A stretch of 23,048 bases of DNA. Origin: a virus. The stretch spans positions 1 through 23,048 of IMG/VR virus record IMGVR_UViG_3300037070_008748. One strand, written 5' to 3'. The position numbers and the translations under genes are program-made. Within the stretch, counting starts at the first letter, position 1. Every line of letters starts with the position of its first letter. The notes beneath the pieces were generated by a model. The model searched no databases. It saw only the letters and a program-made list of their open reading frames with translations, and was not told the DNA's origin. This document shows positions 6,289 through 13,961 of this stretch, in pieces.

Positions 6289-6576
6289 GTGCGCACCATC
6301 GGCAAACACTGGCCCAAGAGCTGGCGCGGAAGCTACGCGGCGCACTGCGACTACTGCGGAGTGCGCTGGCCCCGCTTCAAGATGGTGCGCGACGCCGCAG
6401 GCCTTCTTGCGTGCCCCGACGACCAGGCCGGCAGGGACGAGGTCACCCTCGACCAGGAGAACGCCGCAGGCGCGGCCGAGGTGGCCTCCCACGAGTCCAA
6501 CCACGACGGCGGCTCCTACTTCCGCGTGGACATCCACGCCGTCCCCATCCAGCGCCTGACCCGGGAGGACATCTGA
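6289..6576 (+). CDS. Small CxxC (zinc-ribbon-like) phage protein (95 aa)
   Basis: GTG at 6289 follows AGGAGGG (6278-6284), immediately after the terminator T-run. The motif HCDYCGVRW (Cys20, Cys23), an 18-residue spacer (PRFKMVRDAAGLLA) and CPDD (Cys42) resemble a small treble-clef family found next to connector genes in many phages. That family usually has CxxC...CxxC. Here the fourth ligand position is Asp, so zinc binding would need Asp or His19, or may be lost. The C-terminal half is polar and acidic, ending in VDIHAVPIQRLTREDI. The stop overlaps the next ATG (TGATG). A virion-assembly role is inferred from context only. Confidence 0.65.
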   Translation: MRTIGKHWPKSWRGSYAAHCDYCGVRWPRFKMVRDAAGLLACPDDQAGRDEVTLDQENAAGAAEVASHESNHDGGSYFRVDIHAVPIQRLTREDI

Positions 6577-7280
6577 TGACCGTCAACCCCGAGAGCACCC
6601 GCGAGCTCGACATCGACCGCATCGTCATGCTGGCCGTGCAGACGGCTGGCGTCCTGCCGGCGGGCTCGCCGCGCTCGGGCCGCCAGTGGGACAACCTCGC
6701 CGCCCAGGCTCGAGACTTTCTCGAGATCAACATGGACCACATGCAGGCCCTCGGGTCCTTCGGCCGGTCCATCGAGATGTACGACGTGGCCATCGAGGAG
6801 GGCGTCCTGAACTACGACCTGCCCTCGACGACGCTGATCGTGGTGGGCGACGCCCAGTACGCCTCGACGCTGGACGGCGGCTCCACGTACGTGCGGCAGG
6901 TGACGCGCGAGGAGTACATGGGCATCGGCGACAAGACGAGCAAGGGGCGGCCGAGCATCTTCTACTCGCAGATGCACGCCACCACGACGCTCTTCCTGTG
7001 GCCGATTCCTGACACGGACGGCGTGCTCGAGATCCAGCGCAGCCGCCTGCTCGCGGACAACGACGACGGCGCGTCCACCGTCGACCTCGAGCGCCACTGG
7101 ATGAAGTTCGTGCTCTACGACCTGGCCCACAGCATCGCCGTGGCGAACTCGGTGAACCCGATCCGCTGCGGCTACCTGCGCAGCCAGGCGGATGCCGCGC
7201 TCGGGCCCTCGAAGCGCCTGGCCACGAGCAAGGGACCGGGGCGCGCGGTGCTCTCTCACCCCACAGGATGGAGGCGGTAA
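6576..7280 (+). CDS. Head-tail connector/adaptor, P22 gp4- or T7 gp11-like (234 aa)
   Basis: ATG at 6576 overlaps the previous stop and follows GGGAGGA (6562-6568). N-terminal helices (DIDRIVMLAVQTAGVLPAG; DNLAAQARDFLEINMDHMQA) precede a small beta domain (LNYDLPSTTLIVVGDAQYAS, STYVRQVTREEYMGIGDK, GRPSIFYSQ, TLFLWPIPDTDGVLEIQRSR). It ends in a helical region (LERHWMKFVLYDLAHSIAVA). An N-terminal helical bundle, then a core with a REEY...GRP..FY...LWP.PD pattern, then a closing helix that selects W..L..LA, is typical of podovirus adaptors that bind under the portal ring. It would link the portal to the gp10-like hub encoded at 12475. Family by pattern and synteny. Confidence 0.75.
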   Translation: MTVNPESTRELDIDRIVMLAVQTAGVLPAGSPRSGRQWDNLAAQARDFLEINMDHMQALGSFGRSIEMYDVAIEEGVLNYDLPSTTLIVVGDAQYASTLDGGSTYVRQVTREEYMGIGDKTSKGRPSIFYSQMHATTTLFLWPIPDTDGVLEIQRSRLLADNDDGASTVDLERHWMKFVLYDLAHSIAVANSVNPIRCGYLRSQADAALGPSKRLATSKGPGRAVLSHPTGWRR

Positions 7281-8104
7281 TGCCCACTCAGCTCTACGCC
7301 GGCGGACTCGGCGGCACGGTCGACCCGGTGGCGACGAACAGGCCGTTCTACGGGCTCGACTGCAACGTCTGGTACGTGCACTTCGCAACGGGCTTCGACG
7401 CAGTCGCACCGGCTGGCCGCGACAAGCAGCGCCCGCTCAAGACCCTCGCGCAGGCCCTCGTCAACGCCACGGCGAATGACGTCGTCGTGTTGCTCGACGG
7501 CCACGCCGAGGTGTTCACGGCCCCGCAGGCGATTGGCCAGGCGGGCCTCGTCATCGTCGGATGCGGCCAGACCGCGGGCGTGCCGAACGTGAAGCTCCAG
7601 CTGAACGCGCCCGCAGCCGAGATGATCTCGGTGTTCGCGTCGAGCGTCCAGCTCCGCAACCTCAAGCTCCTGTCGAACGCGCAGGCCAATGCCCTCCCGC
7701 GGGTGTCGGTCCTGGAGGCGGGCTTCGCGATGGACGGCTGCTACGTGGAGTGCGGACCGAACGACGGGGGCCCGGCTGTGGGCCTCGACATCGGAGCCCA
7801 CCACGCGCTCATCCGCGACACGACCATCATCTCCACGGCTCTCGTGCCGTCGGCGAGGCCCGCTCGCGGTCTGAGCGTCACGAACGCGGCGGGCCTGCGC
7901 GGTCTCCACCTGGACGGCCTGGTCGTCTCGGACGGCGTGTGCGGCTTCTCGAGCGGCTACGGTCTGGACCTGAGCACGGGCCCTACGCTCGACCTGAAGG
8001 GTGACCGCGTGAGCCTGCTGCTCGGCGCGTCGGCGAAGCTCGGCGCCCTCACCACTGGATACATCATCCCCGTCGTCACCGGTGGCGGCGCCATCGACGT
8101 GTGA
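7280..8104 (+). CDS. Second small beta-helix virion protein, paralog of the 5243 gene (274 aa)
   Basis: An upstream in-frame ATG at 7268 exists, but ATG 7280 overlaps the previous stop (TAATG) and has GGAGG (7270-7274) at good spacing, so 7280 is chosen. After an N-terminal lead (RPFYGLDCNVWYVHFATGFD), residues 51-80 (RPLKTLAQALVNATANDVVV, LLDGHAEVF) and following strands (GLVIVGCGQTAG, SSVQLRNLKLLS, GFAMDGCYVECG, HALIRDTTIIST, LRGLHLDGLVVSDG) form a right-handed beta helix. The match to the 5243 product is at the helix cap and first coils. The C-terminus (TGYIIPVVTGGGAIDV) is not shared. It is separated from its paralog by the terminator, a small protein and the connector. It may be tail- rather than head-attached. 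Confidence 0.72.
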   Translation: MPTQLYAGGLGGTVDPVATNRPFYGLDCNVWYVHFATGFDAVAPAGRDKQRPLKTLAQALVNATANDVVVLLDGHAEVFTAPQAIGQAGLVIVGCGQTAGVPNVKLQLNAPAAEMISVFASSVQLRNLKLLSNAQANALPRVSVLEAGFAMDGCYVECGPNDGGPAVGLDIGAHHALIRDTTIISTALVPSARPARGLSVTNAAGLRGLHLDGLVVSDGVCGFSSGYGLDLSTGPTLDLKGDRVSLLLGASAKLGALTTGYIIPVVTGGGAIDV

Positions 8105-8115
8105 AAGGTTGAGCC

Positions 8116-8628
8116 ATGCCACCTCCCGAGAAGAAGAAGAACGACAAGAACGTGGACGCTGCCTGGGGGACGGTGGGCCAGGCCCCGTCCGCGGAGGGCT
8201 TCTACGACAAGTACTCACCCGAGACCCTCGCCCAGTCGGGCTCGAGGGGCACTGGGCGGCCTGACATCTCTCTCGTGCAACTCAGGGACGCCATCAACCT
8301 CGTTCTGCAGAACGACCCAAGCGCCGCAGACCCCGCCGAGTACGACGCGGAGCGAAGCCAGACGGAGGCCAACGAGACCCTTGGGGCCGTGGAGGCCGCG
8401 TACGACGCGCCGGACAGGGACGAGATCAGTCAGCTCGACGACGCGCCCGAGGACTGGCAGCGACAGCCGCTGCCGGAGTGGTTCGAGGCTCCCGCCCAGG
8501 CCGAGATGCGCAGGCGGGAGGGCTGGGACCCGACCCCCAGGGCCCATTACGAAGAGCCAGGGCCAGGCTGGCTCGAGGACTCCCGACGGCAGGAGCCGCC
8601 ACCGGCGAGGAAAAAGGGCAAGCGCTAG
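8116..8628 (+). CDS. Lys/Pro-capped acidic protein (170 aa), unknown
   Basis: ATG at 8116 follows a modest ribosome-binding site GAAAGG (8103-8108). N-terminus MPPPEKKKNDKNVDAAWG is basic and C-terminus EPPPARKKGKR is basic too. The middle is acidic and rich in Pro, Trp and Asp (DAPDRDEISQLDDAPEDWQR, PLPEWFEAP, REGWDP). No membrane segment, cysteine or catalytic motif is seen. It may be largely extended and bind a partner at both ends. The MPPPxKKK start is shared with the next gene, although the rest of the two proteins differs. Position between tail proteins suggests a minor virion or assembly factor. No family is recognised. Confidence 0.65.
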   Translation: MPPPEKKKNDKNVDAAWGTVGQAPSAEGFYDKYSPETLAQSGSRGTGRPDISLVQLRDAINLVLQNDPSAADPAEYDAERSQTEANETLGAVEAAYDAPDRDEISQLDDAPEDWQRQPLPEWFEAPAQAEMRRREGWDPTPRAHYEEPGPGWLEDSRRQEPPPARKKGKR

Positions 8629-8630
8629 CC

Positions 8631-9029
8631 ATGCCGCCCCCCAAGAAGAAGCCAGCTCCGAAGAAGCGCTGCGACTGCGACAAGCCGAGTCCGCAGGAAA
8701 GCAGCGACGACTTCTCGCCGTTGTCGTTGGAGGGGAAACCGGAGCACTCGTTCGCGCCCCGCGCGCCTTCGCCGGCAGACACGCTTCCAATAGACCCGTT
8801 TGCAGACCCCCACGCGGCAGTGCCGATCCCCCCGTGGACCGGCCCGCACAAGTACGGGTGGGGGAAAAGACTCAAGCCGCAACCGTTCCCGCCGCCGCCG
8901 CTGCCAAGCCAATCCGAGGAGCTTCTCGACAAGGTTCTCAACCTCTTCAGGGAACGACCGGGCCCCACGTGGGAAGAGCTCAACCCGCCCGACAACGGAA
9001 CGATGACCGCGAAAAGGCCAGTGTACTGA
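8631..9029 (+). CDS. Pro-rich basic-start protein (132 aa), unknown
   Basis: ATG at 8631 lies 2 nt after the previous stop. The only nearby Shine-Dalgarno-like run is AAGGG about 12 nt upstream, so translation may depend on coupling. The product begins MPPPKKKPAPKKRCDCDKPS, with an isolated CDC motif. It is Pro-rich throughout (PIPPWTGPHKYGWGKRLKP, FPPPPLPSQSEELLDKVL). One amphipathic helix (SEELLDKVLNLFRER) is predicted near residues 94-108, and the C-terminus is polar (NGTMTAKRPVY). Its stop overlaps the ATG of the first spike (TGATG). A role linked to spike attachment or folding is possible from position alone. No family is recognised. Confidence 0.6.
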   Translation: MPPPKKKPAPKKRCDCDKPSPQESSDDFSPLSLEGKPEHSFAPRAPSPADTLPIDPFADPHAAVPIPPWTGPHKYGWGKRLKPQPFPPPPLPSQSEELLDKVLNLFRERPGPTWEELNPPDNGTMTAKRPVY

Positions 9030-10801
9030 TGCACCTGATCGCCCCACTCATGACCGGCATCCACGGAGCCAAGAACGGCACCGTGTTCACGTACGAACGT
9101 GGCACCACGACGCCTGCGCCGGTCTACGCCGACGCGAGCGGCAAGGTGCGCCGTCATGGCGCGGTGCGACTCGATGCGCTCGGCTCCGTGTCGCTCTACG
9201 TCGACCGCCTCGTGGACGTCGCCGTGTACGACTGGCACGCCGCCCTGGTACGCGAGTGGACGGACGGACGCGCAGACGGCGCGGTGATCGTCGAGAGCGA
9301 CGCGTTCACCGGCGTGGACTACGAGACGGGCGTGAGCGCCGTCGGCGAGCGCACGACCATGGCGGAGGCGTTCGCCCGGCTCGTCGGCAGCGCAGGGGCG
9401 CTCGACTGGGACGTGCTCTATCAGGGCGCCCCTGTGCCCGTGTACGCGGCCATCGGGAACGTTGCCGGGCTCTTCTTCAGCCCGGACAACTACGGAGCCG
9501 TGGGCGACGGCAGCGGCGACGACGTGGCGGCCATCCAGGCGGCCATCGAAGCGGCGCGGACGGCCGGCGGCGGGGTCGTGTACCTCCGGCCCGGCCACTA
9601 CATGGTCTCGACGGCTCTTGGCCTGTACGCCGAGGTGTCGCTGGTCGGCGCGGGGGCGGGCTCGACCTTCATCACGATGACGAGCTCCGGGGGCCCGGCC
9701 CTCTACATGTTCGGCAGCAGCAACGCCGACGGCGAGGCCAGACTCCCGTCGCACACCCTGGCCGGTGTGACGCTGTCCGCCAACGTCACGACGGTGGAGC
9801 CGCTCGTCTACATGACCTCGGGCAACTCGGCGGTGCAGGAGTGCGTGTTCGACGGCGTGCTCAGCACGGGGCCGCTCCTGTTCATCGATCACCTCGAGGG
9901 GTGCAGGATCGGTGACTGCCGGTTCCTGATCGCCGTGGCCACCACCACCGCCATTGACACGTACGACATCACCAGGCCGCTCCCCCCGCTCGCGCGCTGC
10001 TACGTGGACGGCTGCTCGTTCGTCACGCCGCCCGAGCACACGGCCGCGAGGGGCGTGGTGGGCACGGCGCGCTTTCACCTGAGCGACTGCATGTTCGACC
10101 TGAGAGCGTCGACCACGGGCACGGTGCGCTGCGTCCAGCTCGAGGGCGACTGCTACTCGGTGCTCGACGGCTGCGAGATGACGGCCACGGTCGGGGCCTC
10201 GGCAACGCTGCTCGCCATGGGCGTTCTGAACAGCGCGGCGGAGCGGATCTTCGAGGACTGCTCGGTCTGCAACAACGTGGCGAGCACCTCGCTCTATGTC
10301 ATCGCGGAAGGCAACCAGCCGAACCTCTACTACTGCCGACTCAAGAGCGTCGAAGCGCGCCACTCGCCGATCGTGCAGGACACGTTGGCGTTGCAGGCGG
10401 GCCTCGTTCATCCGGTGGCGCCTGACGCGTCGCAGTACGGCATCTTCTCCGTCTTCAACACGACGGCGTCCGTGCTGGGGGCGCCGGACAGCGGGCTTGT
10501 AGTGGGGGCGGTGGACGTCGCCACGAACACCTCCAACATCCCCCTCGGCCGCGTGTTCGACGTCCTGTACTTCAGCACGAACCCGGAGACCTTCCAGGTG
10601 CTGGACAACCGCACGCGGATGAGCGCCATGGGCCGGTTCATCATGAAGGCGACGAGCGTGTACGCGTTCAGGATGATGTCGGCCCGGGTGTTTGCGCAGT
10701 CTCCTGTCGTCGGCGAAATCACGCGCCTGTGCTGCCTCACGACCGGCGCGCAGGCCTCGCTGGCAGACCCCACGCAACAAGAGTCGTACGGGCCAATCTG
10801 A
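9029..10801 (+). CDS. Pectate-lyase-fold spike/depolymerase candidate 1 (590 aa)
   Basis: ATG at 9029 overlaps the previous stop; AAAAGG lies about 10 nt upstream. Residues 1-120 form an anchor module shared with the next spike (GIHGAKNGTVFTYERGT; LVDVAVYDW; DAFTGVDYETG near 91-101). At 154-195 comes a typical Pectate_lyase_3 (pectin-lyase fold) start: NYGAVGDGSGDDVAAIQAAI and GGGVVYLRPGHYMVS. Beta-helix coils run to about 460, with many Cys/Asp turns (EGCRIGDCRFL, YVDGCSFV, VLDGCEMTATV, FEDCSVCNN). A different C-terminal region begins at SQYGIFSVFNT and ends LCCLTTGAQAS..., which may cap or trimerise the helix. Catalytic acids cannot be assigned by eye. It most likely recognises or degrades host surface polysaccharide; pure binding is possible. 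Confidence 0.8.
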   Translation: MHLIAPLMTGIHGAKNGTVFTYERGTTTPAPVYADASGKVRRHGAVRLDALGSVSLYVDRLVDVAVYDWHAALVREWTDGRADGAVIVESDAFTGVDYETGVSAVGERTTMAEAFARLVGSAGALDWDVLYQGAPVPVYAAIGNVAGLFFSPDNYGAVGDGSGDDVAAIQAAIEAARTAGGGVVYLRPGHYMVSTALGLYAEVSLVGAGAGSTFITMTSSGGPALYMFGSSNADGEARLPSHTLAGVTLSANVTTVEPLVYMTSGNSAVQECVFDGVLSTGPLLFIDHLEGCRIGDCRFLIAVATTTAIDTYDITRPLPPLARCYVDGCSFVTPPEHTAARGVVGTARFHLSDCMFDLRASTTGTVRCVQLEGDCYSVLDGCEMTATVGASATLLAMGVLNSAAERIFEDCSVCNNVASTSLYVIAEGNQPNLYYCRLKSVEARHSPIVQDTLALQAGLVHPVAPDASQYGIFSVFNTTASVLGAPDSGLVVGAVDVATNTSNIPLGRVFDVLYFSTNPETFQVLDNRTRMSAMGRFIMKATSVYAFRMMSARVFAQSPVVGEITRLCCLTTGAQASLADPTQQESYGPI

Positions 10802-10807
10802 GGAACC

Positions 10808-12472
10808 ATGCAACTCATCTCAACGTTGGCATCGGGCGTGTTGGGCGCCGAAAACGGGTACGCCAGGATCTTCGTCCGTGGCTCGACCAAGCGCGCGCGT
10901 TACTACACGGACTTCGAGGGCCTCGAGGCGGTGGACGCCTCGGACGTGCAGCTCGACGCCAACGGCGGCGCCGTCGTCTACACGAACATCACCGTGGACG
11001 TGTTCGTGTACGGGGAGAACGACCTGCTCATCCGGCGCTGGGTCGAGTCCTCGACGGACGGCTGCGTGGAGGTCATCAGCCCGTCTTTCACGGGCGCCGA
11101 CTACGAGACCGGCGTGGGCGGGCCGAACAAACCCACCACCGCGGCGTCCGTGTTCGACCGCCTGATCGACAGCTTCGGAGCCGAGGACTTCCTGGTGAAG
11201 ATGCCGGACGGCTCGGAGCTCCCGCTTCAAGAGGCTATCGCCTCCATCCCGGTGCTCTACTTCAACGTCAAGAGTCCCATCTACGGGGCGACCGGCGGCG
11301 GCCTCGCGCCGGACAGGGCTGCCATCCAAGCTGCCATCAACGCCGCGGCGCTGGCCGGCGGCGGCATCGTGTTCTTCCCGGCCGGCGACTACCTCCTGGA
11401 CGGGACCACGCTGACCTTGCCCCCGACGGTGAGTCTGCTCGGCTCGGGCCCGAACGCGTCGAAGCTCATCTCGCCGGCCACGCTTCAGCCTGCGATCACC
11501 GTGCTCACCGCGGGCATCGCTGCGCACACAGTGACGGGCCTCAGGTTCTCGCACAACACCCCGGCGGGGAATCACTTCTGGGGCCTGAGCACGGCGAGAA
11601 TCTTGTTCCGCTCCTGCGCCTTCGAGGTGCGCGCGGGCAACGGCGTCGTCCTGTCGGGCGGCTATGTGGTCATCGACGACTGCGACTTCACCCTCGCCGG
11701 TGCGGGTCGAGCCATCGACTGCACCGTTCCCGGCCGCCAGGGGCGCATGGACGTGAGGCGCTGCCGGTTCGTCATGCTGGCGTCAGGCACCACGAACGCG
11801 ATCATCACCGGCGCCAACATTCACCTCCTCGGGTGTTACTACGACGGCCGGCTGTCCAACGTCCCGGACGTGGTCGTGTTCTGGCCGGACGACCTGGGCG
11901 GCAACGCCTACGGCTCGGCGCGGTGCTGCGAGTTCATCGACTCGGCCACGCGGCCTGTCATCGGCATCTCGATCAGCTCGCTCCTGCTCGCGTCAGAGTG
12001 GTTCACGGAGGACGGCAACTTCATTCTGCGCGCGCACGCGAACTCGGCGCTGGTGCAGATCGGGTCGTTCGCCAGCTCGCCCGGCTACTACTGCAAGCTC
12101 GGGTCGCGCGAGAACCGCATCCGCTCGCTGGCCACGGCGGCGGCCACCATCAACCTCAACCAGACGGGGGAGTACGGCATCTTCAACATCCGCTCGACGT
12201 TCGCGGGCGGACTCATCCTGCAGCCGGACGTGACGGCTCCGTTCGGAGCGCGGCTCAAGATCTTGCTGGTGAACGCTGACCCCGTGCTGCGCAACGTGTC
12301 CTTCGGCTCCAACGCTCGAGGAGGCGCCTACAACGTCAGCCCGAACGAGTGCGTCGGCTTCGAGCTGGTGCGCGCTGTCGCGAACAACGGCGTCGCCGAC
12401 GTGCCGGCCTGGTACGTGGTGGGCACGAGCGGCTGCCTGACGACTGGCGTCGATGCCAGCTACCCGGTGTAA
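10808..12472 (+). CDS. Pectate-lyase-fold spike/depolymerase candidate 2 (554 aa)
   Basis: ATG at 10808 is 6 nt after the first spike's stop, with GAGGA (10800-10804) close by. The anchor (1-125) mirrors spike 1: GVLGAENGYARIFVRGST, ITVDVFVYGENDLLIRRW, SPSFTGADYETGVG. The pectate-lyase-type cap is at 151-195 (YFNVKSPIYGATGGG, APDRAAIQAAINAA, GGGIVFFPAGDYLL). Beta-helix coils follow (AHTVTGLRFSHN, ARILFRSCAFEVR, GYVVIDDCDFTLAG, RMDVRRCRFVM, NIHLLGCYYDGR). The tail begins GEYGIFNIRST and ends CLTTGVDASYPV, matching spike 1's CLTTGAQAS. Middle coils are not obviously alignable to spike 1. Tandem duplication followed by divergence of the receptor part is inferred. Confidence 0.8.
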   Translation: MQLISTLASGVLGAENGYARIFVRGSTKRARYYTDFEGLEAVDASDVQLDANGGAVVYTNITVDVFVYGENDLLIRRWVESSTDGCVEVISPSFTGADYETGVGGPNKPTTAASVFDRLIDSFGAEDFLVKMPDGSELPLQEAIASIPVLYFNVKSPIYGATGGGLAPDRAAIQAAINAAALAGGGIVFFPAGDYLLDGTTLTLPPTVSLLGSGPNASKLISPATLQPAITVLTAGIAAHTVTGLRFSHNTPAGNHFWGLSTARILFRSCAFEVRAGNGVVLSGGYVVIDDCDFTLAGAGRAIDCTVPGRQGRMDVRRCRFVMLASGTTNAIITGANIHLLGCYYDGRLSNVPDVVVFWPDDLGGNAYGSARCCEFIDSATRPVIGISISSLLLASEWFTEDGNFILRAHANSALVQIGSFASSPGYYCKLGSRENRIRSLATAAATINLNQTGEYGIFNIRSTFAGGLILQPDVTAPFGARLKILLVNADPVLRNVSFGSNARGGAYNVSPNECVGFELVRAVANNGVADVPAWYVVGTSGCLTTGVDASYPV

Positions 12473-12474
12473 CC

Positions 12475-13959
12475 ATGCCCCGTACCGCCCGCGGCTCCTA
12501 CTCCAGCTCCAGTTCGGGAGCGCTCCCGTTCGGCCCCAACCAGCAGAGCGGGCTCGACCCGCTGTCCTCGAGCATCCAGCTCGCGGTGAACATGGTCATC
12601 GACCAGTCGGGCGCCATCCGTCGCCGGCCGGGCATCTCGAGGTACGAGGGCGCTCCGGAGACGCCCATCGACCCGGAGGGGCTCGACGGCCTCCACGTGG
12701 CCATCAACGGGAAGGTCTACGCAGCGGGCGGCTCAGGCGGCGCACGCAGACTGTACCGCGTCACGCCCACCACGGTGATCGCCCTGTCGGGCACGACGCA
12801 GACCGACCTGATCGGCGACGGTCGCCCCGTGTGGGCCGAGACCGAGGCCATGGTCGTGGTGGCAGCCAGGGGCCAGCCGCAGAAGATCCTCCTCGCCACC
12901 GACGAGAGCTCGCGCCTCGGCGGGAACCCGCCCGCCGGCTCCCACATCATCGCCAACAACGGACGCCTGCTGCTCAACAACGTGGCCGGAAACCTCAACC
13001 GCGTGAACTACTCGGACTTCGCCTCCGGCAGCGCCACGCTCGGCCACGAGACCTGGCTCAGCGCCGCCGACAACGACGCAGGCGAGTTCGTCGGCTCGGC
13101 ACGGCCTGACCCCGTCGTGGCCCTCGCGGAGAACGGCTCCGAGGTCTTCATGTTCGGCACGACGTTCGTGCAGCTGCGCGTCCAGGCTGCCGAGGGCGAG
13201 GTGTATCCGCCTGTGTCATTTCGTGAGCTCGGCTGCTCGGCACCTTACTCGGTGACAAAAATCGACGGTAAGTTTGCCTGGCTCGACCACAGGCGGCGCT
13301 TCGTGATCTCCGACGGTCGCGAGGTCGAGGTCATCTCCGGCACCATCCAGAAGACGCTCGACGAGATCGAGCAGGTGAACGACTGCTTCGGCTACCGCGT
13401 CGTCCTGGGCCCCGTGGACGCCGTCGTGTGGACGTTTCCTGCCGACGGGCGCAGCTTCGCCTACGCCAACGGCGGATGGTCCCAGTGGACGGGCTGGAAC
13501 GAGACCTCGGCCACGTTCGCCCGGCTGGGTGTTTCCTGTGCAGCCGCCCACCCGATCACGGGGCAGAACCTCCTCGGCATGGCCGACGGACGCGTCGGCG
13601 TGCTCGATCATAAGGTCCACACGGACCTGGGAAAAACCATCCCCGTGCGGGCTTTCACGGGCTTTCTGAATCGGGATACTGACGCCATCAAGCACTGCTT
13701 GTCCGTCAGACTGGTCTTCCGACGGGGCACCGTTACGACCGGGCCTGAGCCCACCGCCGTTCTAAGTTGGCGGGACGAAGAGGACGAGTGGTCCCCTGGA
13801 ATTGAGGTCGGTCTGGGCCATCCGGGCGATCGCAGTCCCGTGGTAGTGTTGCGGAGCCTGGGCACCTACCGCAGGCGGCAGTGGCGCATCGACTTCGACG
13901 GCGACTCCGAGTTCGCCTTGGCGAGTGCCAGCGAAGAGTACGAGCTCGAGGAGGAGTGA
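12475..13959 (+). CDS. Tail hub / DNA-stabilisation protein, P22 gp10-like (494 aa)
   Basis: ATG at 12475 lies 2 nt after the spike 2 stop. No good Shine-Dalgarno is visible, so coupling is likely. A Ser-rich N-terminus (SYSSSSSGALPFG) precedes the family-typical start: AVNMVIDQSGAIRRRPGISR (37-56). Beta-propeller-like repeats follow (DGLHVAINGKVYAAGG, AMVVVAARGQPQKILLATD, SHIIANNGRLLLNNVAGNLN, RVNYSDF...W, DPVVALAENGSEVFMFG, KFAWLDHRRRFVISDGRE). This is the layout of P22 gp10 and T7 gp12-like nozzle proteins, which close the portal/connector channel and stabilise packaged DNA. It probably binds the connector encoded at 6576. The C-terminus is acidic (ASASEEYELEEE). Family assigned by residue pattern and context. 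Confidence 0.75.
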   Translation: MPRTARGSYSSSSSGALPFGPNQQSGLDPLSSSIQLAVNMVIDQSGAIRRRPGISRYEGAPETPIDPEGLDGLHVAINGKVYAAGGSGGARRLYRVTPTTVIALSGTTQTDLIGDGRPVWAETEAMVVVAARGQPQKILLATDESSRLGGNPPAGSHIIANNGRLLLNNVAGNLNRVNYSDFASGSATLGHETWLSAADNDAGEFVGSARPDPVVALAENGSEVFMFGTTFVQLRVQAAEGEVYPPVSFRELGCSAPYSVTKIDGKFAWLDHRRRFVISDGREVEVISGTIQKTLDEIEQVNDCFGYRVVLGPVDAVVWTFPADGRSFAYANGGWSQWTGWNETSATFARLGVSCAAAHPITGQNLLGMADGRVGVLDHKVHTDLGKTIPVRAFTGFLNRDTDAIKHCLSVRLVFRRGTVTTGPEPTAVLSWRDEEDEWSPGIEVGLGHPGDRSPVVVLRSLGTYRRRQWRIDFDGDSEFALASASEEYELEEE

Positions 13960-13961
13960 CC

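Noticed and set aside
7268-7282. Upstream ATG (7268) as start of the second small beta-helix gene
   Set aside because: It lies inside the connector gene without a Shine-Dalgarno. ATG 7280 has GGAGG at proper spacing and a stop/start overlap.
9955-9985. TTGACA inside the first spike gene
   Set aside because: No -10-like hexamer lies 16-18 nt downstream, and it sits within well-supported coding sequence.
8426-10813. Long minus-strand open frame (about 795 codons) opposite the first spike
   Set aside because: Such antisense frames arise from GC-rich third positions of the plus-strand gene. The plus frame has clear domain motifs, and the minus frame has a low-complexity Arg/His/Val composition and no ribosome-binding site.
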